Shown: positions 46,690 to 57,800 of the stretch, in pieces
Layout: the number at the start of each line of letters is the position of its first letter
Numbering within the stretch: position 1 is the stretch's first letter
Assembly: GCA_038025085.1 (NCBI GenBank)
Contig: CM076147.1
Coordinates: 44,662,766-44,726,765, forward strand
Direction: 5' to 3'
DNA: 64,000 nt
Source: Tetragonia tetragonoides
Lineage: Eukaryota > Streptophyta > Magnoliopsida > Caryophyllales > Aizoaceae
Made by a program: the position numbers and the translations under genes
The notes under the pieces: generated by a model
What the model saw: the letters and a program-made list of their open reading frames with translations, nothing else
Database searches by the model: none
Told to the model about the DNA's origin: nothing

Positions 46690-47483
46690 TTATGAATCTA
46701 TCCCCTGTTTACATAAGGGGCAGCAAGATATTATCTTGAGCCACTGGTCCACACATTTTCTATGGAAGATATGAGTACATGGCAATTGCCTTATCTCTTC
46801 CTTGTCCTTGTACTTTGTTAGGCATATACAACATTCCTGCGAAATTATTAGGTACACTATAATTAGTACAACTATCAATTACGAGTTTACTAATCGCAAA
46901 AACTTATATGAGATTATATGATATTTCATCAATATTTATAAAAATCGAAGACTGTCTTACACAAGACTGGTCCATTTTTATTCATTACATATCAATAATA
47001 ATAAAAAAAACATAGGAAGAGAGGGATATTTGTGAACATACAGGATTGTCTTTGGCAGGGTCTAAGGTGGTGTGGACTTGTTTATATCTCCAGCTAAGTA
47101 ATTGGGAAATTTGATCATCAGAGGCCCCTTTTTCAGCAGAACCCAAGTTCATATTATAACCAATGAGGCTACTAGCTAATGGAACACAAATGCAGAGCAG
47201 AAGAAAGAGGAGAAAGGGGAATGAGTAAGTAAGGGCATTCCAAGCCAGTATGGTTATGCATAGGATGTGAAGCTTCGGAGCTCGATCCGACGACCCGAAC
47301 CGAGAATCGAACACCCAAACATTCCCCATCACAAACCACATTGCAAAAAATATGTCCAGTGATGCCCTGCATTTGTTCACCAATTGCAAACTCCTGCTCA
47401 AACAAAATATTTCAGCATTTTTTTTTCAAAGATATTGAATTCAAATTTGTACAATTATTATATAATCAGTTGTCCACACTAGT

Positions 47484-47522
<39 letters not shown>

Positions 47523-48358
47523 GGTTTTTAAGGCACTATTTTGACTGCAAATAATTACAATTATATGAATATATAAATTATAAAATTATGATTTCTCGAA
47601 AGTACTACAGTTTTTAAAATGAATCCAACAAAAGTATTTTGCCTATTTTTACATTATAAATCTTTATACTTTTCGACATATTTATGGTCAAAGTTTGTAA
47701 AGTTTGACCTTGAAAAAAATGAGTGTGTGCGAACATTTTCATGAAAGGGAGTAAGTAATTAAGTAGGTAAGTACCTAGAATCTTGATTGGTTCTTTGCTG
47801 TTCCAAATCAGGCAGGGGAATCCCATTATCATCATCATCATCACCTTGTCTGAAATGGGAATTCCTAAATCTCCAAAAGAGGATAAAAAGGTTCATAACA
47901 CAACCAAAGTCATAACCAACAATCCATATTCTCATAGGCCAAACAGGTTTCTCTGCCTTAGAAACAGAGAGAGTAATCAAAGTAATGCAGATTTGAACAA
48001 CAAGTGCTACAAACTCCAAAACCATCCAACTCTTAGAATTAAAAGGGTTTGATCCAAGATGAGACCTTGACCCATTTTGGTAATGGAAAACTCTTCTTAA
48101 GAAGGTAAACCATTTCGCTCTCGATATCCTCATTGCCAACCTAATTAACATTATTGATGTTGATGATGGGATAATACCACCTCTTGGTTGTGCTCCTCCC
48201 CTCATTCGATCTTCTTCTTCTTCTTCTTCTTCTTCTTCTCCTTCTCGAACTTCATCGTGGTGCAAACTACTCCTATCTGACCAAAAACCCGAATTCATAA
48301 TCGAAAAGGGATGAATAATAGTACTGTTTTTTGGGTTGCATTGATCATAGTTTCTCAT
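46690..48358 (-). CDS. Membrane RING-H2 E3 ubiquitin ligase
   Basis: RING-H2 proteins transfer ubiquitin from an E2 to targets. Exons (minus): 47775-48358, 47042-47393, 46690-46836, in phase, 360 aa. The N-terminal part has a run of Glu (residues about 40-49, from a GAA repeat). Four or more hydrophobic segments follow: SWMVLEFVALVVQICITLIT, RIWIVGYDFGCVMNLFILF, the DIFFAMWFVMGNVW region and a long one (FPFLLFLLLCICVPL). The C-terminal RING is ECCICL...LPCTHIFHRKCVDQWL...CPLC, a complete C3H2C3 set, encoded by its own last exon. The layout matches the plant family of multi-pass RING proteins with a cytosolic C-terminal RING. The substrate is unknown. Confidence 0.93.
47488..47520 (+). repeat. 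Poly(T) tract in intron 1 of the RING gene
   Basis: About 33 consecutive T, read as poly(A) on the coding strand, in the intron between exons 1 and 2. Confidence 0.95.
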
Positions 48359-49390
48359 TTGAGCAAAGAAAGGGAGGTTTTTGTATAGGGATCAAGAGTT
48401 TTGAGAATTGAGCTATAAGATAGGAAGGTGAAGTTGGGTTTTAGATGGTGACCAATAAACCAACCAGCAGCCCTGGCTTTTTAAGTTGCTTTGATGCCAA
48501 GGGAATTTTAGAGGTGATCTGCTACTACCCACAAGAGGAATTGGTGAGATAAGAGGAATTGATAGAGAGAGAGAAATGGCGATTGAATAACAACGGTTGG
48601 CCTAACAACGATTTTTATTTTTGATTTTGTTTATTAAAGCAAGGAATTAAAAAAAATGAGAGGTATTGGTTTGGTTATTTGTTAGGATCATGTATGTGGG
48701 TTTGTTTAGGGATCATATTTGGTGATTGATTATTATTTGCATTGTGTGATATATATATATATTTAGTAAATTAATGATAGGTAAAGAAGGATTTGTGGAG
48801 TTTTGGCGGGTATAATGGTGTTTAAGGTGCCTAAGTTGGCCACCTAATCCAACCAGTGGTTTGGATTATGCAACATCAGTAATCAATAATTCAATATGGC
48901 CCCTTTGATGCCTTAATGCTAGTTGATTTGCACCATGAGTATTTTATAGTACTGTACAAGGCCCTGCTTGCTTAATTGCTGTTTCCTTTTGTCCTTGTCA
49001 GGACCTTCCTACCACATATACTTGACATGATTGTGTCCGAGCCTTATATGCGCTTAAAACCTCCTTAATCGTTTTGAGGTTTCTCGTTAGGAATTATTTA
49101 CCTTACTTTTTGTTTAAAGATATTATATTTACCAACTCACGAGTCATTGAAGTTAGGGTGCAAAGTGGAAACAAGACGATGCACTCGTGAATATCTTATA
49201 ACTAGAAGAAATCGTCAGTAGATTCAATTGATGAAATAGCTAGTAGATTCAATTGAAATACTTATCAACAACCCTTATTGCACACATATATATGGACCAT
49301 TTCCTACAAAAAAAAAAAATAAAAAATTACTCTAGTTGTTGCATATGTAAAATCATTATTATTGTCACTCAACAAGTAAAATAAATTTAT
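48359..49390. other. Intergenic: promoter of the RING gene and 3' flank of the ubiquitin-eL40 gene
   Basis: No ORF of note. Short AT repeats (48751-48762) and an A run near 49310. Nothing else recognised. Confidence 0.4.
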
Positions 49391-49864
49391 TCACCTAAGA
49401 TAAGAAATATATCCACGCATCCAATTGGGCACTTTTTTATCCCTTAATTGAGTGGTATGGCCGCACTTTTTCTTACGACAATTTGTGGCACGAGAGGGAA
49501 GACGAGCGTAACACTTACGACACACTTTCTTGATGATATTGTTCTTGTATACCATCGCCCTTACCGATGACTCCAACCAATATCCATATCCACCCCGAAG
49601 CCTTGATGCTAAGTCGACAGTCGACCCCTTCTCCATCTTGTAATCCGCCAGGGTGGTTCCATCATCATCATATTCGTGCTCGTGCTCGTGTTCGTGTTTG
49701 TAGTCGTGGTCGTGGAGTTCCTTGTCACCAAAAATAAGGCGCTGCTCATCTATGGGGATGCCTTCCTTGGCTTCGATCTTAGACTTTAGAATTGTGATGG
49801 TGTCGCTTGGTTCCACTTCTAGGATTATGGTTGTCCCTTTTAACGTTTTCACGAAGATCTGCAT
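49391..49864 (-). CDS. Divergent ubiquitin-eL40 fusion with His/Glu-rich insert, intronless
   Basis: Normal ubiquitin-eL40 genes encode ubiquitin joined to the 52-residue ribosomal protein eL40; deubiquitinases cut after RLRGG. Here 157 aa are in one open frame. The ubiquitin part starts [10 protein letters not shown] and ends RLRGG, with Lys6, 27, 29, 33, 48 and 63 kept but Lys11 changed to Thr, Val70 to Ala and His68 to Asp. After Asp52 there is a 16-residue insert ([16 protein letters not shown]) in the surface loop before the GTTLADY helix. The eL40 part keeps the zinc pattern CRKC ... NCRKKKCGH but its start is changed (YGYWLESSV) and the end is extended ([13 protein letters not shown]). 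A TATATAAAT box lies about 75 bp upstream. It may be a fast-evolving retrocopy or a young paralogue; expression is unknown. Confidence 0.85.
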   Translation of the reverse strand: MQIFVKTLKGTTIILEVEPSDTITILKSKIEAKEGIPIDEQRLIFGDKELHDHDYKHEHEHEHEYDDDGTTLADYKMEKGSTVDLASRLRGGYGYWLESSVRAMVYKNNIIKKVCRKCYARLPSRATNCRKKKCGHTTQLRDKKVPNWMRGYISYLR

Positions 49865-49934
49865 TTTGCAAATTGAAATGACTAGTTTTCAAATGTGATC
49901 AAGGGTGTTGACTACTAAACTGAGTAACTTGATC

Positions 49935-49943
49935 ATTTATATA
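49935..49943 (-). promoter_or_regulatory. TATA-like box of the ubiquitin-eL40 gene
   Basis: TATATAAAT on the minus strand, 71-79 bp before the start codon. Its position suits a TATA box with a short leader. Confidence 0.45.
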
Positions 49944-50568
49944 TGGAGGTAGGTCCAAATAATGTGTAGGTTTAATTTTTACCCCCTGAACTTGAGACCC
50001 AAGCTACCAACAAATCCATAAAAGGAAAATGGAAAGAATAATAATAAAATTAAAAATAAAAATAAATAAACCAAGGATAAGGGTGAATGAGCTTGGAAGA
50101 AAATTGGACGTTATATATATATATATATATACTTCTACAATTCAGGGGAAAAAAACATATACTTCTACAATCAGCAAGCTTTTAAGCCAAAAAAAAGGTG
50201 CTTGATATTCAGTAAAAAAAAAAATAAAATAAAAATTGACGAGGATATTCAGTAATTATCTTTTATGCGGTTGGAATTCAACACTTGTAATATTTTGATT
50301 GATTCGTTTTCCTAAACGTACTGATGAGCTGAACAATTAGAAATTACTTCATCAGTTTGATTTACATGTTTCAAATAGCGTTGATGTTTCAAATTCAATA
50401 GTCGAGACTTTTTTTTAAGGGAATTGGTTAATACTTTAATAAGCAAATTCTTGTATTTTGAATTTTATATTAATTTCTGTTTTTTAAACACCATGTATTT
50501 TTACATTATAATGTGGGTTTTAATTTATATTTCTATGTAAGCACTTTATCACCAAAAATAATACTAAT
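49944..50568. other. Intergenic, AT-rich, nothing recognised
   Basis: A (TA)n run lies at about 50113-50130. The rest has no ORF or repeat ends that I can support. Confidence 0.4.
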
Positions 50569-50581
50569 GACATATGTTTTC

Positions 50582-50725
50582 TTGGAGCTCTCCTCATCCG
50601 CAACCCTTCTTAAAAGGTGGGAGTACGAGGTCGGAGTGTGGTTAGGGATTAGGCTCATGTATTCTTGTAATTTTTCTTTCTAAAGATTTTTAATATAAGA
50701 ATACTGCTATTTATCAAATAAAAAA
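50582..50725 (+). mobile_element. 5'-truncated LINE tail with 13-bp target duplication
   Basis: GACATATGTTTTC flanks both sides (50569-50581, 50726-50738). The 144-bp insert has no ORF and ends CTATTTATCAAATAAAAAA, an A-rich tail like the end of the LINE in the CBL intron. This is the expected product of incomplete LINE reverse transcription. Confidence 0.75.
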
Positions 50726-50738
50726 GACATATGTTTTC

Positions 50739-52170
50739 ATTTTTTGGAAATGGTAAATCATTATATGATCTTTCCATCTCTTAAAAAGATGCCAAGATGT
50801 TATCATCAAAATATATCGATACAAGAAATTGAGGCATACCCAAGATAGAACTAAGCAGAGTGCTTGCAAAACAGATAAAAGAGGAAAAAAAAAAACATCA
50901 ACATATCAAGTGACGAGTCATAACTATCGTCTTAAGCAAAACTTCGAACTGAAATTCTAACATAATGTGTCTAATGACCTTTTAGAGACAATTCTTTGTT
51001 GTTCATGAATTATTATGAAGTTCCCTTCTCTCCCAATTTCATAAATAGTAGCTGTATACAAATTTTGCTCCATTATTTTCTAATTCTTTTACCTCGAAAT
51101 TGTGAAGAGAAAAATATTGAATAATGGGTATTTTATTTTGAGTTAAAGAATTGTGAGTTATGGCAGTTGTGTTTGATCACTATAGAAATGAGGTTGTAAT
51201 GCAAAGTCGTCAAAAATAAATAAATTGTAATGCATATACCAAGTATAATAAAAACACACACACAAAAAAAAAAAAATACTATCACCATAGTTAATACTTC
51301 ATATGCATGACACATAATTACATAATTCACTACCGAGGTCAGCAATTTGAAAATAAGTCGACCAGAGTATTAAATACTCTCCCAAATACTTTTTTATTTT
51401 GAGAGGGGAATAGGAAATTTTCATTAATAGAAAAGTCATACGGCATCTACAATCAAAATAACCCTAGAATATATTAAATTAACAGTAACAACACAATTTT
51501 TTCTAACAAGACAATCGATAAGGACACCTCGGTGCGACTCCCAACATGCATAGTAACCATGTGCTTCCTTTGATGTATCTTCATCTTTGACGGAAGTAGA
51601 GATCTTCACCGCGAGCAATGCAATCACTTGCCTACAAAACTCTGTTTGATACCATCGATTGTATGTATATCCGGTCCCCAAATTCATATTGAATCTCTAA
51701 AATAGAAATCGCACTATAAGCGAAAAGAGAATCCTATGAAAAGGAAGAAATGAAAAAATCAAAAGAACTCCACAAAAGGAGAGAAATTTATTCCACCTAG
51801 AGCGAAAAAGCGTAGAAGTTAGAGTCAAACTAGATGAAAAACATCAAATACAGGCCGGAAATGATCTAAATTGGTCCTCCCAGCCTGAAACTATGATAAA
51901 AGATGAGAGGAAGTAAAAGAGAAAAGTTAGGATTTTAAAAGGAGTCTTGTGTTACTTTTTGCTCCCAAATACTTGTAGTGGGATTATTTGAACACGGATG
52001 AGGAGAAAACCTCACTCTATACTTTGGTAGCTAACCGTGCGTTTTTTACCGGTTTGTAGCCGACTTGATTTTTTTTTTAAAACACGGCTGGAAAAAGAAA
52101 GAAAAAATAGAAAACACGGCTGGAAAAAGAAAGGAAAAAAAGAAAACACGAGCGTGAGAGTTCGAAAATT
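50739..52170. other. Intergenic, no supported gene
   Basis: A minus-strand open frame at 51436-51687 (83 codons, with WYQTEFCRQVIALLAVKIS) might be a transposon remnant, but I recognise no domain. At 52080-52145 a 35-bp segment (AAAACACGGCTGGAAAAAG) is present twice. Confidence 0.35.
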
Positions 52171-52273
52171 TTGTTTTGGGTTTGCAAAAGGCCAGAGGGT
52201 GTCTCTTATTTGACCGTTCCAAGCGACGCAGCTGCATACTTCTTTCTTTCCAACTTCTCCGAGCACCAGGTAC

Positions 52274-52320
<47 letters not shown>

Positions 52321-53020
52321 TTGCTTGTTTCGATTTCTCTTCTCCCTCTTTCGTTTTCCTTGATAATCGATTTCGGACCGTCTACATCTACTGTTTAATT
52401 ACAGCACCCAATTTGAACTTCCAACTTATTCGTTTTTCGTGTTCTAGGGTTTGTCGAAAGGAACCCTAATTGGCGAAAAATTGAAGAATTTGAGTATTGG
52501 GACTTGGGAGTTCGTTTCCCCCTTTGTCAATAGTTTGTTCACCCTTGTATATCTCTAAATTTGTTCATGTACCCTCCCCAAAAAAAAAGCAATAGAAAAA
52601 TGAATTAGGATTCTGATTTATGGACTTTTTTTAAGATGGTAATTATGAAGAACGAAGGTTTAGTTTTGAATGATAGAATTGATCTGTATGAATCTGACTC
52701 TTTTTGTGGGTTACCAGCTATGTTTAGCTCATTGGTTGTCAGTGCCTTTTCGGCAGAGTAAAGAACAGCAGAAACAAATAGAGTTCTAATGGAAATATGA
52801 TTTCATCTGATAACGTTTTACTCTTCTGCACTGTGAAAGAATTAAGAAGCGGAAATATTGAATAAAAATTTTCACTTTTCTAGAATAAACGCAAGCATTA
52901 ACTTCTACATATAGATATCTTTTTTTCCAATCATCAATTGCTTGTGGTAATTTCTTCATCTTGATAGATTGGGTGTTCTTTGTGCTTGAATTGTAGATCT
53001 TCTGTGATTGGTGAGAAGTA
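52171..53020 (+). promoter_or_regulatory. CWC15 leader exon and leader intron
   Basis: A likely non-coding exon ends at CACCAG|GTACGC (52269). A long CT microsatellite follows (52277-52318). An acceptor TTGTAG near 52996 would join it to the leader just before the ATG. First introns with CT runs are common in plant housekeeping genes. Confidence 0.5.
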
Positions 53021-56000
53021 ATGACAACTGCAGCTAGACCTACGTGGGCACCTGCAAAAGGTGGGAATGAGCAAGGTGGTACAAGAATTTTTGGCCCATC
53101 CCAGAAGTACTCTTCCAGGGATCTTGCAGCTCATACATCTCTGAAGCCCAGGTAAACCATTGTTCTTACCCCTCTGCTTTCTAGGATACTCACGAGCATT
53201 TTGCAAGTAATAAATTAAGCTGTACCAAAGATTTACTGTGTTCTATTCGATATTTAATGATGGCATTTATTTAGCCAGCCTTGTGTTGTAAAGGGCATAG
53301 TTGTTTCAACATGGGGTTACTGGGGGAGAATCGCTTCCCGTATTTATCCCCACTTGAAATCCATTCTGGGTGTCGCATGGTTTTCCTAACTGAGAAAATC
53401 TTTGTTTTTGAGATGGAAAACAAGTAAAGCTTTGTAGGTGCTATTACCTGTTGAGTTAGCCATGCTTGTTGAAGTTCCTGGATATGGAACTTCAACAAGG
53501 ATCTTAAGTGTCGCATGGAAAACCAGTAAAGCTCTGTAGGTGCTATTGACCTATTGAGTTAGCCGTACTTGTTGAAGTTCCTGGATATGGAACTTGAGCA
53601 AGTTTCTTACTAGTGGTTTGCTGTCCAACAGGACTCTTATTGATCTTAGTTTTGACTTGAGTAGATGTGGATATCGATTACCAAGCTCTCAATCAATAAG
53701 ATGTTGATCACCAGGCTGTCAGTAAGTAAGATGTTGGATTTGATTTAGTAGGTTGCCATGTCAATAGTTGAATCAAACATCAGCGCGTGAGAGGATATTA
53801 ATTCTTTTGAAACCGTTAGATGTAAAAGATTGTGTAAAAGCAATTTTTCAATGGAGCTGATGCCTGATAGCGTCATTATTGGCAAAATTTTCAGCTTTTG
53901 ATCATAGTAGACTAAACCAAAATGGGTTATTTGTTTTTATGAGTTTGTAGTGTCAAAACATTTCAGATCAAGGGTGCAATGGAAGCACCCTTTATTTTGA
54001 CATAGGGATATGGCCTGCGTACTTTTAAGTTTTGACCCCCCTTATAGGCGGGAGCCTTGCTCTTTCAAACTACTTAAACTGTTTTGAAATGTTAAATAAA
54101 AAAATCCGTTTTTGTGGGACTATACTCTATAGGTGACTAGCTAAGGGTAAGTTTGCGTACATCTGGACCTCCTTAGATCCCGCCCTTGGCGGGATATACT
54201 TGGCTGTTATTTGTTGAGGTGTGCCGGAATAGCAGGAGCAGTGGCAACCTTTGATCAGAAAGGGTCATTGTAATTGCTGATTTAGGTTTTTCTTTGAAAT
54301 TTACACAATCGACTGTTCCAATTGTGGTGTTTGCTCGAAGTGCATGTTGTGAATCTTGTGATGGAAATGGGAAGAAGATTTTCTTGACTACAGGAGGATG
54401 AGGGAATAGGCAATGTAGGGTCTGATATTTGTCATTGTGGAGTCCAGTGGCGGATCTAGAGAACTAATAATATGGGTGCCAAAACTAAATAATTAGGGTA
54501 TTTAGCAATAATTTCCAAAAAAAATAATCTAAAAAGTAGGGTATTTTAGCAAAATTTTCCAAAAAAATTGTGTGCCCGACACCCTAGTCCCCGGTCCAGT
54601 TTGCCCCTGGAGTCATCTTAGTCCATAACTACTATCACCTGACCAAAGAGACGACAATTAACTTGCTGACATGCTATGGAGTCATATTATGCCATGTCAA
54701 GCACAAAGCCAATAAAAGAGAGTTAGACAGCCATATCTTTCATTGTCACATCATCTGTACCAAATCGTACTCCCATTTACGAGTATTTGCCTCTACAAAT
54801 ATTCTCAGTGCCTTATTATCTAAAGCTGTAGTGGTTTGATTATTCCTACAGGAGGGAAGGGCAGGACACCCATGATGAAATTCAGAAGAGGAACCTCCGT
54901 GACGAACTTGAAGACCGTGAACGAAGACATTTTTCATCAAAAGATAAATCATACAGTGGTAAGGGAAACCGAGGATTCTATTTTTATGTGGTCTAGTTTA
55001 AGTAATTATTCATTCAACATATTTTGTTTTAGTACTTTCTTTTTTGCTTGAATGTCCGTTGCAATTTTCTTTATCAAGTTTAAAGTTTTTCTGTGTGGTC
55101 TGCAGAGGAAAGAGATCGTAGAAAGGGAAGCCATCTTCTGTTGGAAGGTGGGTGCTGTCTACATTTGGTATTTCATTTTCGATTTTCAAGAATTCGGGTA
55201 CATTGGGACTGGGTAGTTGGAATTAATAATTTGAGTATTCAAATTCATTATGCTCTTTCTTTACTTTAGGGTCGAAGAGGGATGCTGAAGACCGAATTGT
55301 TCCAAGAAATGCAGATGCCGATGATTCTGATACAGATATAAAGAGTGATGATGAAAGGTTATTTATACTTCTTTTTGCTTCCATTTTTCTTTTTATGTTA
55401 ACATTCTTGGTTTCAAAATGATAATATCTTTCCATTATAAGCAAAAGACTTGAACTTCATGTACTTTGACATGGTATGTCTTTGTTCCATTTGTTTCCCT
55501 ACTTGAATGATACAAGTCGGAGCACAACAATGTAATATGCAATATAAGTCCACGAACTACAAAACCCAATCTTGTGACTGGTAAATCTGCTGGTCAAGTA
55601 AGTATACTAAGGTAGTTATCAAGAATGGCTTGTGAAGCCTCTGTGCTCGGAACTTCAAGTTTAAAATAGCGTTAAGTGCAAAATTAGCTTTATGATTAGT
55701 TGCAAAATCGAGGTCAAGAGGGAAAAGTATCAGGGTAGTTTCTTTTAATGTAACCTGTGAGTACATACACAACTTTTACCTTTTTTGAAAATGTATTTCT
55801 TTGAGGGTCTTTCTGAAGCAGTCTTCTGTTTAATACATACTGACCTCCTATAGGCCTTGCTAGCACGAGGGTCCAAACTGCTTATTCTAAGTGCTGCTCT
55901 TGCCACTTTTTGTGTATCTTATGTTCAGGTGTGCTAAAACCTCATTCATGAAATGCTGAACGTGGGTGCAAAGATTGCTTTCTCTCTTTTTTCTCCCTTC

Positions 56001-56840
56001 TCTTAGAGAGAAGAAAACACTGTTTCACAAGGCTGATTTAAGTTATTACAAAAAAATTAGTGTATAATACTTCCATCGGTACTAGTATTGTGGGCAGCTT
56101 TACTCTGATCATTGAGGGATTTATTTGCTGCTTGAAGGAATGTTTTGGTTTAACAGACCAACCCTTTTCTTGTTTACTGTCTTATGTGCTCAGTGATGAT
56201 GACAACGATGACGATGACGATGAGGAGGATGACACTGCAGCCCTTTTAGCTGAGCTTGAACATATAAAGAAGGAAAGGGCCGAGGAGAAGGCGCGTCAGG
56301 TGAGATTTTATGCCAGATTTAATTGTTTGCTATATTTTTGAGCCAGTCATTTTACGACGGCATTGGCTACATATAGCATATCAAAACTTAGGTTTGAAAT
56401 ATTTGGCCTCTATGTCCATCTCTTTTGCAGGACCGACAAAATCACGAGGAGGAGCTGAGAGTCAAAGAAGCAGAGCTGATGCGGGGAAACCCTTTGATTA
56501 ATATAAGTAATCCGACCAACTTCAATGTTAAAAGAAGGTTAGCTAATGGAAACTTCACACTCTTCACTCCCCTCCCTAACTAAAACAAAAGAAGAAGGAA
56601 AAGGAAAAGCACAAAGGAGATTGAAGGAAAAGGATAAAGAAATGTTCTGTGATGGACTGATAGTTATGTGGTGTTTCTTGTTCTCTGATCTCCTAGTTTC
56701 CTTGTGTTTCATGCAGGTGGGATGATGATGTTGTGTTCAAGAACCAAACACGAGGTGAGGCAAAGGCACCCAAACGCTTCATCAATGACACCATCCGGAA
56801 TGACTTCCACAGGAAATTTTTGCACAGATACATGAAGTGA
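53021..56840 (+). CDS. CWC15: Spliceosome-associated protein CWC15
   Basis: CWC15 belongs to the NineTeen complex/Prp19-associated proteins that stay with the activated spliceosome. Exons: 53021-53151, 54852-54958, 55106-55147, 55270-55357, 56194-56299, 56431-56537, 56717-56840, giving 234 aa, the family size. The N-terminus is the conserved [15 protein letters not shown], then [21 protein letters not shown] charged middle holds [19 protein letters not shown] and an acidic run ([13 protein letters not shown]) before [19 protein letters not shown]. The end has [20 protein letters not shown] and [17 protein letters not shown], also strongly conserved. All exon phases agree. Intron 1 is 1.7 kb and carries repeats. 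Confidence 0.97.
53416..53603 (+). repeat. Tandem duplication (period 101 bp) containing a palindrome
   Basis: Two copies of a segment starting AAGTAAAGC(T)TTGTAGGTG and including GAGTTAGCC and CTTGTTGAAGTTCC lie 101 bp apart in CWC15 intron 1. In the first copy CTTGTTGAAGTTCC is followed 6 bp later by its complement GGAACTTCAACAAG, an arm of about 14 bp. The second copy is changed to GGAACTTGAGCAAG. Confidence 0.8.
54110..54225 (+). mobile_element. Probable SINE 3' part in CWC15 intron 1
   Basis: GGGTAAGTTTGCGTACATC, GACCTCCTTAGATCCCGCCC and GGCGGGATATACTTGG, ending in GTT-rich sequence, resemble the 3' end of plant tRNA-derived SINEs (GTAAGGTTTGCGTACA ... CCC ... GGGATTACACTGGGT followed by TTG repeats). 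A similar partial piece lies just upstream at 54010-54060. The tRNA-like head is not clear. Confidence 0.4.
54445..54609. mobile_element. Degenerate hAT-type MITE in CWC15 intron 1
   Basis: It begins CAGTGGCGGATCTAG and ends near GTTTGCCCCTG, whose complement (CAGGGGCAAAC) resembles the start. GTGGAGTC and CTGGAGTC flank it, close to an 8-bp duplication. It has internal AT-rich direct repeats (GGGTATTT(T)AGCAA) and no ORF. Confidence 0.45.
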
Positions 56841-57800
56841 ATTTATTTTTCTTATGGGTTTAGAATTGGTCTTGGGCCTGAATCTCCTTCATGTTCTCGT
56901 CTAATAGCTCTACTCAGTTCTGTAAATTGTATTGTGGCGAGCTTTGTGTTAAAGCCAGTTAACTTTTTTCCATGATTAATGAATTATGGAGTACAATGTA
57001 TGGATGTATCACTTAAGTTGCAACGTTCAATGCCTGGGTGCAGTGCCAATGCAATTGTTTTACTTATTGATAAGGTTGTGCTTATTTCAACCTCATCCAA
57101 TGCCATATGACTTAACAGGTGGGGTCAAACTAAATGGTGGTGGTTAACTTCTGTTCTAGTCGTGTTGTGTAGTGAGGGGATATTTTTTGCTTCATGGGTC
57201 ACATGATGGGTATAGACGGATAGTATGCGCGTGCTTTGCTCATCTATAAGCTTTTGTTAGGGAACGCCAATGGCGACATGCAATCTTGCTGCTTGGAACA
57301 AATTTCAGGTGGAATTCTAAAAATAAGGCGAGTTTAATTTGCTCAAACGTCGTGTAAAACGTGAGAAGAGAGAGTACTAAAAACAGAGCAAAACATGGCC
57401 GGGAATTGTTTTCTGATCATAAACTGTCTTTAGTCTTTACATGTTTCTGGATCACCTTTCACACAGCACTCCAGACTTTAATTGTACAACAAAACTGAAC
57501 GATCGACGTAACTTACTCGATTTGCCAAAACTACGGATCTTACATCATGAACAAAACAGTTATGAACAAAACAGTTGTACACATGCGCTTCCGACGCATA
57601 TCACAAAGAATAGCTAAGACATTGATAGCAATCCTAGCAAGTGCTCCCAAATAAATAGTGTTCTCTATGCACATGGTCACATAAATCATGCTCTGGGAGC
57701 ACCTGCAAGTGTTTTAAGCTGATGCATGCCCAAACTTCTGCCAATGGTCAGATACAAAGCAAGCCAGGTCCAGGTCGCAAGAGAAATCTGATTTTGGGTC
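56841..57800. other. Intergenic between convergent CWC15 and the membrane-protein gene
   Basis: CWC15 3' UTR then AT-rich DNA. No ORF, repeat ends or RNA gene recognised. Confidence 0.45.

Noticed and set aside
51436..51687. 83-codon minus-strand frame as a gene
   Set aside because: No domain, splice context or promoter that I can support; mentioned only as a possible remnant.
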